DNA of 64,000 nucleotides from Helopsaltes ochotensis (Eukaryota > Chordata > Aves > Passeriformes > Locustellidae). The position numbers were made by a program, and so were the translations under genes. Positions 1 through 9,588 of this stretch are shown here, piece after piece. The notes under the pieces are model-generated. The model made no database searches. It was not told the origin of the DNA and worked only from the letters and a program-made list of their open reading frames with translations. The DNA is taken from NCBI GenBank assembly GCA_013400155.1, contig VXBM01000002.1:4816914-4880913 (forward strand), read 5' to 3'. How positions within the stretch are numbered: position 1 is the first letter of the stretch; every line of letters begins with the position of its first letter.

Positions 1-732
1 CACTGCTGTAGAGCCAATGCTGCTATGGCACAGTGTCAGAGCCAAAGGTTTCACCCTTCAGCAGTGATGGTCAGCACAGCATTTTAGATATGAGAGTGGT
101 TTTGTTTGTTCTGTCATGGATATCACTTTGTGTTTGCCTGCGTTGAATCTCATCTGCATCTCACTTGCACCTCTTGGGTCTCTCTGTAACTCTTGCTGGT
201 TCTCCCCCACATCCTCTCCACCTTGCTTAAGTTGCTCTCATCAGCAAACTTTGCCAAATTCCCTGCTCAGTCCATTTTCTAGGATATTCATGAGCACAGC
301 AAGCTGCGAAGGTCCCACCACAGAGCCTGAAGCAGTTGCTCCAGTGACCTCTGCACTGCAGGAGGCCCTTTACTCCTTCAAGAACACACACAGAGAAGAG
401 ACACTCACAGCAGGTTGCTGGCAAGAGCTATAGTTTTGGTTTCTGAAGTTTTATCAAGCTTCCTTAAAAGGCACCTTGTACCAGCATACACTCTGCCCTG
501 CATTAAAATACAGCCAGGCCAGGCTACCTGGTAAAGCTACCTAAGGAATATCATATAGTAGTGGCCAAGATGGATGACTAATTGCAGTGCAGTGACATTT
601 TCTGAAGGAGGTCACACTGCGAATTTAGGACTTCAGATAAATTTACATGACAGAAAAAAACACAGCCTGATATCGACAAATGCTCGGAACTGATTAGGAG
701 GAAAACAAACAAATGGGTTTGGTTCCAGATAC
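1..732 (-). other. SORD: SORD intron 3 (part)
   Basis: Sequence downstream of the exon 3 donor on the minus strand. I searched it for the next SORD coding segment (DRVAIEPG and following) and did not find it, so exon 4 lies outside the window. No repeat family is recognised. Confidence 0.7.
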
Positions 733-897
733 CTGGTTTCAGATGAGTCACTCCAGAGCCCACTTTCACGACAGTCCCGGAAGCTTCATGCCCCAACACC
801 ATGGGATCCTTGACAACAAAATCCCCAATCCGACCGTGCTGCCAGTAGTGAACGTCAGAGCCACAGATGCCAACAGAATGCATGCGCAGGAGGACCT
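733..897 (-). CDS. SORD: SORD coding exon 3 (165 nt)
   Basis: On the minus strand the acceptor is a pyrimidine-rich tract ending GGCAG just above 897, and the donor is CCAG followed by GTATCT at 732-727. The exon starts with the last two bases of a Glu codon and ends with the first base of a Gly codon. It encodes the start of the GroES-like catalytic domain, with the zinc-ligand Cys in GICGSD and the His-Glu pair in LGHEASG. The open frame runs past the donor into intron 3 without homology, which supports the splice site chosen. Confidence 0.96.
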
Positions 898-1660
898 CTG
901 CCAAAAAAGGAGAGAAGGTTCCTTGTAGAAAAACTGGCCCTCTTAGGCACTGCAGGAGCAGCACATGGGCCGTCCCTGGGCCTCAGAGGAAAGGACAAGC
1001 CAGTATCAACACATCCAAATTCACCAGCATTCAATCAATACACCAGAACTGTGTGCACATGTCACGAGAGTGGCACACTCATGAGCCACCTGCTGAAATA
1101 CAAAACTGTGCAATGATTCACAAAGCAAGAAGTCTTAAAACAGGGTAAGACAAAAGCTAACATCAATAAAAATATGGTCAACAAAGTAATTCAATTTAAG
1201 AGGGCCGTTATTATTGCTGGAGCAGGAATAAAATAGCAAGTCCATTTAATTTTTCCTTCTCCCAAAGCTATGATTTCAGCCCTGGAGAGTTAGTGAATCA
1301 AATTTCTATCAGCCCACATGCCCATCCTATTAATGTTTAGTCCTGCATAAGATCATCTGACATGTCCCAAGAGCCATTTACTATGACATACACGAACTGA
1401 TGGAAGAGGAAGTAAAAAAAAAAAAGCCAGATAAACGGGTTGTGACTGCTCCAGCTCTTCTTTTCAGCTGGAAAAGCAGCATTATCAGCTTCAGCCACGA
1501 AATTGTTTTTTAGATAATGTTGTACTTCCTCAGAAATATTTTACATTATCAAAGAGCAACAAAGAGAATGAGAAAACAAAGAGAGAAGTAAAGAAAGCAG
1601 CCAGAATTAGCCATCTGTAGACCTACCATTAGGACCTGGCTCTGGGATTGGACGGTTTTC
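733..1660 (-). CDS. SORD: SORD, sorbitol dehydrogenase, partial gene (coding exons 2 and 3 only)
   Basis: SORD is a cytosolic zinc- and NAD-dependent enzyme of the polyol pathway that oxidises sorbitol to fructose; it belongs to the medium-chain dehydrogenase/reductase family. Read on the minus strand, two exons (1660-1627 and 897-733) encode a continuous stretch beginning ENRPIPEPGPN and running through GICGSDVHYW and LGHEASG to HLKPG. By family knowledge the Cys of GICGSD and the His-Glu of GHE are catalytic zinc ligands (Cys44, His69, Glu70 in human SORD). The split Glu codon (G at 1627, AG at 897-896) joins the exons in phase 1. The first ~20 residues (exon 1) are not visible, probably lost in the N gap at 4978-5356. 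All exons after the third lie left of the window. No stop or frameshift is seen, so the gene looks intact here. Paralogous dehydrogenases are unlikely given the near-identity of this segment to vertebrate SORD as I remember it. Confidence 0.95.
898..1626 (-). other. SORD: SORD intron 2
   Basis: A 729-bp intron between the two visible SORD exons with consensus ends on the minus strand. It is AT-rich, with a short A-run near 1416-1427, and contains no recognisable gene or repeat. Confidence 0.85.
1627..1660 (-). CDS. SORD: SORD coding exon 2 (34 nt)
   Basis: A very short exon bounded on the minus strand by an acceptor (CTTTTGTCCATAG before 1660) and a strong donor (GTAGGT at 1626-1621). It encodes eleven residues, ENRPIPEPGPN, plus the first base of the next Glu codon. 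This proline-rich segment is characteristic of the N-terminus of vertebrate sorbitol dehydrogenases. It is too short to appear as an open frame and was found by looking for the residues that must precede exon 3. Confidence 0.93.
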
Positions 1661-2138
1661 CTATGGACAAAAGGAAAAAAAAACACATTTAGCTGCTTGT
1701 TCATAACCCTGGGAATATCTGTGGAAACTCAGCTCTGGTTAGCTCAAGTAAATCCATAAGCAGACAAGGGTTTTGGTTCTTCCTGCTCCAAAAGACACAG
1801 CTGCACCACGCAGAGCCTGCTCCTAAGCTTCCCTCATTTTCCATGCCCTGTGGAATAACACAGGTAGCTGCAGGAGTGAGCACACTGCCAGCTTGTAAAT
1901 CCACTCTCCAAATTATTTTGCAGTAAATTACCTTCTCCAGCCCAGATGAGACACATACTAAATTTCCTGCACTGGAGCAGCCCCAAATTTCAGCTGAATC
2001 CTTCATCCTTCCCACTGGCTGACAAAAAAAAAATCATCTTCTGTAACCAGGAAGATTCTGAACCACCTGCTCTATAAAGCCTTAATATTACAGTGCTTAT
2101 ATTATTATTTTAAATAATACAAATCTTTTTTACTACAT

Positions 2139-2336
2139 AATCATAGATTAACAGAATCACAGAATGATTTGAGTTGCAAAGGGCCTCAAAACTCATCTCG
2201 TTCTACACCCTGCCATGGGCAGGGATACCTTCCACTAGACCAGGTTGCTCCCAGCCATATCCTTGAATACTTCCTGGAATGGGGCAGCCACAGCTTCTCT
2301 GAGCAACCTGTGCCAGGCCTCACCAGCCTGTGCCAG
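2139..2336 (-). mobile_element. CR1 LINE 3' end fragment
   Basis: The segment starts with the inverted CR1 3' microsatellite (aatcatagattaacagaatcacagaatg) and continues with the diagnostic inverted tail text, including gccatgggcaggga and ccactagaccaggttgctcc. It is about 200 bp, 5'-truncated as is usual for CR1, and sits in SORD intron 1. It is moderately diverged. Confidence 0.93.
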
Positions 2337-2430
2337 TAATATGTAATTTATATATAATAGTTACACGTAACAATTTATACATAATATATACATAATGATT
2401 TATGTATTATATGTATATAATGTATACAGT
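2337..2430. repeat. AT-rich low-complexity stretch
   Basis: About 95 bp composed largely of TATA, TAAT and ATAC words directly after the truncated end of the CR1 fragment. It looks like a degenerate AT-rich simple repeat. Confidence 0.75.
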
Positions 2431-3078
2431 CACCTTCTCTTGTAATTGCCATGGCACCTCTTTATGGGATGAATGATGAGTTAGAAAAGTGGCCTTCCAT
2501 ACTACCCTTCCACCCAAAAGGCCTGCAGGGCTTTTGCCTCCACCGAGCTCCCTCAGCTGCCTCAAAAGTCAAAGGAATAATTTAGCTGGATTTTACAATG
2601 CCAGGACAATACAATACCCACCCTGAGGATCATGTCTCTAAGAAAAGCCCCCCCCAGAGTAGTGCCAACAGTAAACCCTTAAAAATTCATTTGCTGCTCA
2701 AACTTTGAGGAGCACTGTTCTGCATTTTAACTATTTAAATCCCAGCATATTCCTCAACTCTTATTTTGTACTTCAGCATCCTAAACATCATGGAAAGACA
2801 AACTCTGGAAAAATGTTCTCATATGACTCAACCAACTGAAATTTTCCATGTTCTGACCTGTATCCGCAATTTTTCTGTGTGGAGAGTTTGTTTTGTTACA
2901 CTGAGGACACGGCCCAGAGCGTTATTTCTAAAAGAGGTCAATCTAGATGTAACCTCCTTTATAGAAAATGCAGTAAGCACAGGATCTGGTGACACACAAG
3001 AGGTACAGACCACCTCAGACTGAACAGAAAGTCCACAATGAGAAATAAAGCCAACTCTTAACTGAAAATTTATGTGTG

Positions 3079-3115
3079 AAAAAAAAAACCCCAAACTTTT
3101 TTTTTTTTTTTTTTT
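3079..3115. repeat. A-run followed by 19-nt T-run
   Basis: Ten A residues (3079-3088) and a T homopolymer (3097-3115) lie 8 bases apart in SORD intron 1. No retroposed body is recognised next to them. Confidence 0.8.
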
Positions 3116-4422
3116 ATAATTTTGCCCAGAAAACCTAGACATCTTGTTGGGAAGTGAATTCTCCAGCCTGATTTTGAGAAAATAGGAGCAACCAAAGTGG
3201 AGAACACCAAAACCACAAATTCTGCTTGTTGTCTGTTATTCACAGAGAAGTTCAGAAATGGTGACCAGTAAAGTAAATGCAGTGAACATTTTCTGTGAAA
3301 GGAGACATGGACATAAAGGCCATGGTACAAGTACAAAATCAATAAATCCTCAATGGGCAGCAAAGAGGAGCCTGTGCAACTACGTAAGGACAAGAGGAGA
3401 GTCAACAAAAGCAAAGCAAGCACATTTTCATACAGCACAGGGACCACAGCAACTCTGCCCATGGGAAACGTCCAAAAATCAAGAAAGGTGTGGGAATTAC
3501 AGGAAGATGACGTCATCCAGCTTTGGGTATCAGTAACAGATAACAACTCAGAGCTCACTGCTGAGACTACTCCTGTGGCCAGTGGGTCAATACAGTGAGC
3601 ACCATCCACATGGTGGAAAGAAACTTCAGGGAGGCCCTGGAGGATCACACAAGAGCTGCCAGTGAGGCAGGAGGGCACTGGTGACCACCTCTAAGGCCTC
3701 CAGCAGTACAAATATCCAAGGAAAACTCACATGTCTGGATGTAAGCCAGTTTAGAGACCAGCCACACAGGTGTGATGGAGCCAGTGTCCACCTTCACAAG
3801 TCTCAGACACCTTTCTTAAATCACAGGGGTTTGGAAACGTGTTCTTGAACTAGAGGGACCCCCTCAGTCCTCAAGCCATTTTGATTTCTTTTGGCACTCA
3901 GGCTGCATGTGATTGTAGGGAAAGCGCAGTTGTGTCAAAGGTGCCTGGGAGTCGCCTGGAAACCACCAGGAACCATCTACATGGCACCGCTCAGGTTTTG
4001 GCACCTGTTGCTTTAGCTGGGCAAGAATGGTAAAAAAATCAACCACTTCCCTGGTAATCATTCCCTTAACAAGGCATGTATCCAAAGTCTGTGTGTTCCC
4101 GAGAGCCCTCCTGCCAGGACTCTGTGTACAGAAAGCTGCCTGCCAATGTCTGCCCCTGAAAATCTTCCTTCCCCCTTTTGGCACTCGCCAAACTGGAAAA
4201 CACGGCTCTCCAGCAGCGCCACGGTGATTCAGCACCCAGAAAGAGACGAGCATTAGCAGCCAGAGAAGCAGAATGAGACTAAAGTACTAAAAAAGTACAA
4301 AATAAAGCTTCCCTCTGTCCAGGAGGGTCATCCAGCACCTGCTCCCCCTAAACCCTCTGTCCTGCTGCCCACCTGGCCTCTGACAGCCCAAGGAAGCAAC
4401 AAGCCCTGCTCCCTGCTCGGGC

Positions 4423-4800
4423 TTATCTCAGCTGTGAGAAGAGCTAATTGTGGGGAGGGGTGAGGGTGGGGGGAAGTTTTCTGGGGATTCTGGGTTTCAG
4501 AGATAAAAGCTTCTCCACTCTGAGTTGGCAAATATCTCAAGATTATCCCCTCCTGTGTCCCCTAAGAGCATTTTGCAGCTGAAACCTTTCCAAGACTGGA
4601 AAAAAATACACAAGATAGGACACGCAAAGTCGCCAGAACCAGCTAAAAATAGACCATGCTTCTGATACTGTTGCATCCTTCTGCTTGCTTGAATGAGTGT
4701 ATCTATGAATTTATTTCTCTTGCAAAAATATTGCACCTCCCAGGCATACCAGAGCTGGTGCATTTATTATTTTTTTTCCCTGTCCGGGTTATTCACCATA
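4423..4800. repeat. Duplicated block, left copy
   Basis: This stretch aligns by eye, in the same orientation, with 5735-6400. Shared anchors in the same order are ttatctcagct (4423 and 5735), an attctgggttt word, tatgaattta (4704 and 6306) and cacctcccaggca (4734 and 6334). The left copy is uninterrupted. Divergence is considerable, so this is an old duplication or two copies of an unidentified repeat, not a recent assembly error. Confidence 0.75.
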
Positions 4801-4977
4801 ACGCTGTGAAAAGCCCGAAGCGGCCACAGGCTTCCCCACGGAGGGGATGGGAGGGCCCAGCCATGGGACACCCCGGATTTGGGTCCCCGCGCCCCGCAGG
4901 TCACCCCGCGGACACGGGGCGGCGGCGGCCCGTCCCGCCTGCAGCTGGGGGCCGCTTCACGCTCACCGGAACCGGCA

Positions 4978-5356
4978 NNNNNNNNNNNNNNNNNNNNNNN
5001 NNNNNNNNNNNNNNNNNNNNNNNNNNNNNNNNNNNNNNNNNNNNNNNNNNNNNNNNNNNNNNNNNNNNNNNNNNNNNNNNNNNNNNNNNNNNNNNNNNNN
5101 NNNNNNNNNNNNNNNNNNNNNNNNNNNNNNNNNNNNNNNNNNNNNNNNNNNNNNNNNNNNNNNNNNNNNNNNNNNNNNNNNNNNNNNNNNNNNNNNNNNN
5201 NNNNNNNNNNNNNNNNNNNNNNNNNNNNNNNNNNNNNNNNNNNNNNNNNNNNNNNNNNNNNNNNNNNNNNNNNNNNNNNNNNNNNNNNNNNNNNNNNNNN
5301 NNNNNNNNNNNNNNNNNNNNNNNNNNNNNNNNNNNNNNNNNNNNNNNNNNNNNNNN
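4978..5356. other. Assembly gap (379 N)
   Basis: A run of N within GC-rich sequence. It probably hides SORD exon 1 and the core promoter. Confidence 0.99.
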
Positions 5357-5660
5357 CCAGCTGTAGGCCCCAGCTCCAGGTCCAGTTCCAGGCCTTAGCC
5401 CCTACTCCGGCTCCAGCCCCGGCTCCGGGCTCTAACCCCAGCTCCCGCTTCAGGCCCTGGCTCCAGCTCCAGCCGCAGCTCCGGTGCCTGCTGCAGCCGT
5501 GGCTCCTGGCCCAGTTCCAGCTTCACCCCCCAGCTCCAGGCCCCGGCTCCAGCTCCAATTCCAGCCCCAGCACCATCTCCGGTCCCGACCCCAGCGCCAG
5601 CCCCTGCTTCCAGGCCCAATCCCAGCCTCAGCTCCAGCTCCAGGCCGTGCTGGTGACAAC
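5357..5660. repeat. Degenerate GC-rich minisatellite
   Basis: About 300 bp built from imperfect units such as GCTCCAGCCCC and CCAGCTCCAGG, starting directly at the edge of the N gap. The minus strand is G-rich (GGAGCTGGGGCC-like). The repeat keeps several frames open on both strands, giving Pro-Ala or Gly-Ala low-complexity translations that are not proteins. The array probably caused the adjacent gap. Confidence 0.85.
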
Positions 5661-5734
5661 ACTGCGCCCTGCACTTTGACTAAAATTCAATTAAATGTTG
5701 TCCGTGGGCTTGCCTGGACACGGTTGGAATGTGG

Positions 5735-6400
5735 TTATCTCAGCTACAGAAATAACTTATTGGGGGGGAAAATGGAGACTTCAGGCATTCTGGGTTTTGG
5801 GGAAAAGAGGTTTTTTTCTCAAATGGAGTTGACGGACATCTCTATCCCCTCCTTGTCATTGAATCATGGAATATCCTGGGTTTGAGGTACCCAGAAGGAC
5901 CATCGAGTCCAAGTCCTGTCCCTGCACAAGACACCCCAACCAACAGTCTCACACAGTGCCTAAGAGTATTGTCAAACACTCCTGGAGCTGTGGCAGCCCT
6001 GGGGCTCTGACCATTCCCTGGGGAGCCTGTTCAGTGCCCAACCACCCTCTGAGGAAGAGCCCTTTCCTCATATCGAACCTAACCCTTCCCTAACACAGCT
6101 CCAGCTGTTCCCTTGGGTCCTGTCATAGGTCACCAGAGGGAAGAGCATTCTAAGAACACTCTGTAGCTGAAAGCTTCCCAAGCTTGACTTCCTTGGAAAA
6201 ATAGAAAATATACAGGATTTACCATGTAAAATTTCCAGGACCAACTAAAAATGGCCTGTGTTTCTAATCTTATTTTGTCCTCCTCCTTGCATGAATAGAC
6301 ATATTTATGAATTTAGTTTCCCTAAAAACATTTCACCTCCCAGGCACATGATGACTAATGCACTTTTTTTTTTCCCCTTTTGAGGTCATTCCCTGGAGCG
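5735..6400. repeat. Duplicated block, right copy (interrupted by CR1)
   Basis: The second copy of the block at 4423-4800, offset by about 1.31 kb. Anchor spacing is about 290 bp longer than in the left copy, and the excess equals the CR1 insertion at 5861-6140. The CR1 therefore landed after the duplication. Confidence 0.75.
5861..6140 (-). mobile_element. CR1 LINE 3' end fragment
   Basis: Inverted CR1: begins gaatcatggaatatcctggg, followed by the usual text (gaaggaccatcgagtcc; cctgttcagtgcccaaccac; cttgggtcctgtcataggtcaccagag). It is inserted within the right copy of the promoter-flanking duplication. Confidence 0.93.
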
Positions 6401-7826
6401 GTTATTGGAGTCAGAGTCAGCATCACCACTGTGGTTACTCTGAGGGCAGGTGAACAAGTTTACGGGAAGCTGTGACAAAACACCTTACTTAGTGTTCATG
6501 CAGCAACATAATTCCTGCCACATCCATGGAAGAAGGAATATTTGCGTTTTATGGAAAGGTGGGGATATTGATATCAGAGATCACTATCAATAACAGCAAG
6601 CTGTTTGTTCCTGGATATGTTTGTTTTCTCAAGGCACCTGCTTGTGCCTTTCCTTTTTAGGGTCTATTTGCCTCCAGACTTGACTTGCCACTCAAATTGT
6701 CTGCGTGGGATTCACTGTGAAATCCTGCAGCTCTACCAGCATAGCACAGCCTGATGCCTGGGCTCCCTAAATCTGAAAAAAATGCTGGAGGCATGCACTG
6801 GGAGCTTCACTGGGAACTCAGGGCACTTGCTATAGTACAAGTCTTTGGGTTCCCACATCAGTTCCTTGCCAGTCTTTGGACAAAAAGTGACTTTTTGTTT
6901 GGGCAGGGAAACTTGTTCCTTCTGCTCTTCTGCTCCCTGCCATGACTGTCAGCACTTTGCCTTCAGTTTTCTTCCTTTCTCTTTCCCATTTCCTTTCTGA
7001 ATCAGATTCACTCCACATTTCCATGTTTTGTCTGCCAGAATTTGCTGCCTGGGTCTGCTGGGCCTGCTCTTTCTTCAGGACCACAAGGACTTCACCAGCC
7101 ACAACAAATCCTCCAAGATACTCCTTTAAAAGATGTTTTGAAGACCTTGCCGTGGTCCATTTCTCTTTGTTTGCCTTCAGCATTGCCTGATGAGCCCTTT
7201 TGACTACCACCTGAAGGCAAACCACACTTAGGCAGCTGTTCACGTTCCTCCAGGCACACCAGAGCAGCGCTGTGGGATTATGTCATAGCCACGGTGTGAC
7301 CTCGCACAACAATCCTTACTACCAAAGCCATTTCATTTTGCATCAACTCAACCATGTGTTTCCCTGTTTAGTCTATGATCAGGAGTTGTGGCCTCGTTGG
7401 GTAAGGAGATGGGTGCTTTGTTGACATGGAAATAATTCATTTCACTTGCAGCAATCAGACTCAGTGTGTATTTTCCTTGTATGCAAATTATGAAACACCT
7501 CGGAGCTAACTCAGTGAGAAGAGGAAGGGCATGACCTCAGGGAGATGCTTCCCCATGTCTTGGAGGATGAACTCCCCAAAATAAAGAGCAGCATTGCAGG
7601 TCACACACCCACCGGTCCCCATGGAGGAGGAGGACAGTGCTTGGAACCCAGGGCTCCCTGCAGTGATCCTTCAGCAGTCCCACAGCTGGGGCAGCCTTGG
7701 GGTGATGTCCTGGGGATGCTGTGTGGAGTGGCCGAATAGCTGCTGTAAGTTCAGATGTAAGGGTAAGCCTCTGCCAGGTCCAAAATGCAATCAAGGGCTG
7801 AATTCTCTGTAGCCTGCGCTGAATCT

Positions 7827-7873
7827 CTCCATCTGCATGACCTCTCCATCTGCATGACCTCTCCATCTGCATG
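7827..7873. repeat. 17-bp tandem repeat, about 2.8 copies
   Basis: The unit ctccatctgcatgacct occurs at 7827-7843 and 7844-7860 without mismatch, with a third partial copy from 7861. No gene overlaps it. Confidence 0.97.
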
Positions 7874-9491
7874 CACAGATCAAGCAGAACTCACATTGGA
7901 GGCAGATGCTCCTATTCTCCTTCCCTTAGTTTACCTTATAAAGGATTTTTGTGTTTGCATAGGAGGTGTTGTCACCCTCAACAGGATAGCTCTGGAGCTT
8001 CTTCCACATCCCAACACCACAATTCTATTTCTGACCAGCTGGATCGAAGTGTTTTCTCCCAAACTGACACAGAAAATTCTAAGGCGCCTGTCCAAGACGT
8101 ACCATCACCTTTGACAGAGCTGGAAAAATAAGTCAATTATTTATTACAGTACTAATTGTGAGAACTGTACCTCCGCTGTAAAGCCACCATCCTGTGACAG
8201 TGTTATTTCCACTCTGAACCAGAGGGACCTGGAGTGTTAGGGCTGTGTAAGGTAGTGACCTACCACCCAACTAGATTAGAATGAAGTTCAGTAAACCTAT
8301 GGAATAGCTCCAGGTGGGACAATTAGATTCAGAAATAATAATCAGATAATCCAATGGGAGAAGGCAGCCCTGGGAGATTTTGTGGCTGCTGGTTGTAGGT
8401 TTTTGCATTATTGTTCTGTTCTGGGTCAAGACTTTCATCCACCCCCTCATGTACATGCCACTGTTCCCTCCACCTCTTCTATAAATGCCGTGACTCCATC
8501 AGTCAGGTATTTCCTAAACATGGAGTTATTTGCATACTCAGATTTGTGATTTCCACATAAGCCATCCTCAGCCCTGACTTCCTTGTCCACCCATGCTCTC
8601 AGCTCTGCCTGCTGATAAGGCATGACACCTCATACCATTCCGTCAATTAATATTTAACACAACTATCCCCAAGGAAACACCAGTCAGGAAATAATTTCAC
8701 ATGTCCTTGTGAGACATTTAGGGATGGAGTGACGGATTTTTTAGAGCATGAGGGGGTGTGTGCTCTCCCTTCCTGGGAGAGGTGGCTTTTCCCTGCAGGA
8801 CAACCACCCTGTCCCCAAGCTTGAGGTGGGACAGGAGCACAGTGGCTGACAGTCTCTCTGCACTATGTGTTTGCCCCAGAAATACAGAGCTCACAATTGC
8901 TGGGGCAATGTGTCTACCTAATTTTTTCTGTGTGCTTTCCCGGTAAATCCTGTAGATGTGTGAGTTATGCTGGAGACTGGCAGGCTATGCCAGGGCAGGG
9001 TGCAGACTGCAAGAATCACCCAGGAGTTTGGTGGCGTTCAGGGTCAGGGTTATAACCCACAGAATCTCTGCTTTGCTTTGTGACTAACTCCTGCTCTGTG
9101 TGCCCACAAACAGCCCTTCTCTCTTCTCCAGGTATCTGAGGTTTTAAAACTGCTTTACAATCAGCAAGATATTCTTGGTAATCTATTTTGAAGCCTCTCA
9201 TACTGCTTCCTTCCTTGCTCTGACATTGCCACCCCAAGAGCAGACAAATCCCACCCTTCCATGCGCCAGCATCGTCATCTTAGTGGTGTTGCTGTAGCCC
9301 CACCTAGCTGCTCTGATCCCCTTCTCTCTGAAGTACAATTTTACTGATGTTACAGACACTTTTCATTCAAGAGACTGCCAGAATTCCTCTGGCAACTTCA
9401 TCTCCAGCCTCAATGGGAGCCAAGCTGTCCCAGTTCCTCAGGTTTATGGGCTGCACGTTGTGGACTATCACCAGAAGCCTTTGGACAGCAC

Positions 9492-9588
9492 TCTCAGATG
9501 CACGGGGGGGATTCTTGGGTTGTCCTGTGCAGGGCAAGGAGGACTGGATCCCTTCTAACTCAGGATATTCCATGATTCTGGGATTCAG
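9492..9588 (+). mobile_element. CR1-type LINE tail fragment
   Basis: A short plus-strand CR1 3' end: ggattcttgggttgtcctgt, agggcaaggaggactggatc, then ttctaactcaggatattcca and gattctggga. Only about 95 bp of tail is recognisable. Confidence 0.8.

Larger units (their letters stand above)
1661..4977 (-). other. SORD: SORD intron 1 (at least 3.3 kb)
   Basis: No further SORD coding residues are found between exon 2 and the N gap, so this is taken as intron 1. It contains a CR1 tail (2139-2336), an AT-rich low-complexity stretch (2337-2430), A and T homopolymers near 3079-3115, and the left copy of a duplicated block (4423-4800). Several unspliced open frames occur (for example minus strand 3678-3070) but show no homology that I recognise. 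Confidence 0.65.
4830..5660 (-). promoter_or_regulatory. SORD: Putative SORD promoter / CpG-rich island (contains N gap)
   Basis: Base composition changes abruptly to very GC- and CpG-rich from about 4830 and stays so on both sides of a 379-base N gap (4978-5356). It lies 5' of SORD exon 2 on the minus strand, where exon 1 and the transcription start are expected. A GTGAGC donor-like site reads out of the gap on the minus strand at about 4968-4963. The bases before it do not encode the expected end of exon 1, so its role is uncertain. Confidence 0.6.

Noticed and set aside
4938..4975. GTGAGC donor reading out of the first gap as the SORD exon 1 donor
   Set aside because: The bases before it cannot encode the expected end of exon 1 (GDLRL-type), so it is not called as an exon boundary.
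4656..5679. Frames of 183-266 codons through the first gap
   Set aside because: Most of the translation is unknown residues from N, and the rest is minisatellite-encoded Pro-Ala repeats.
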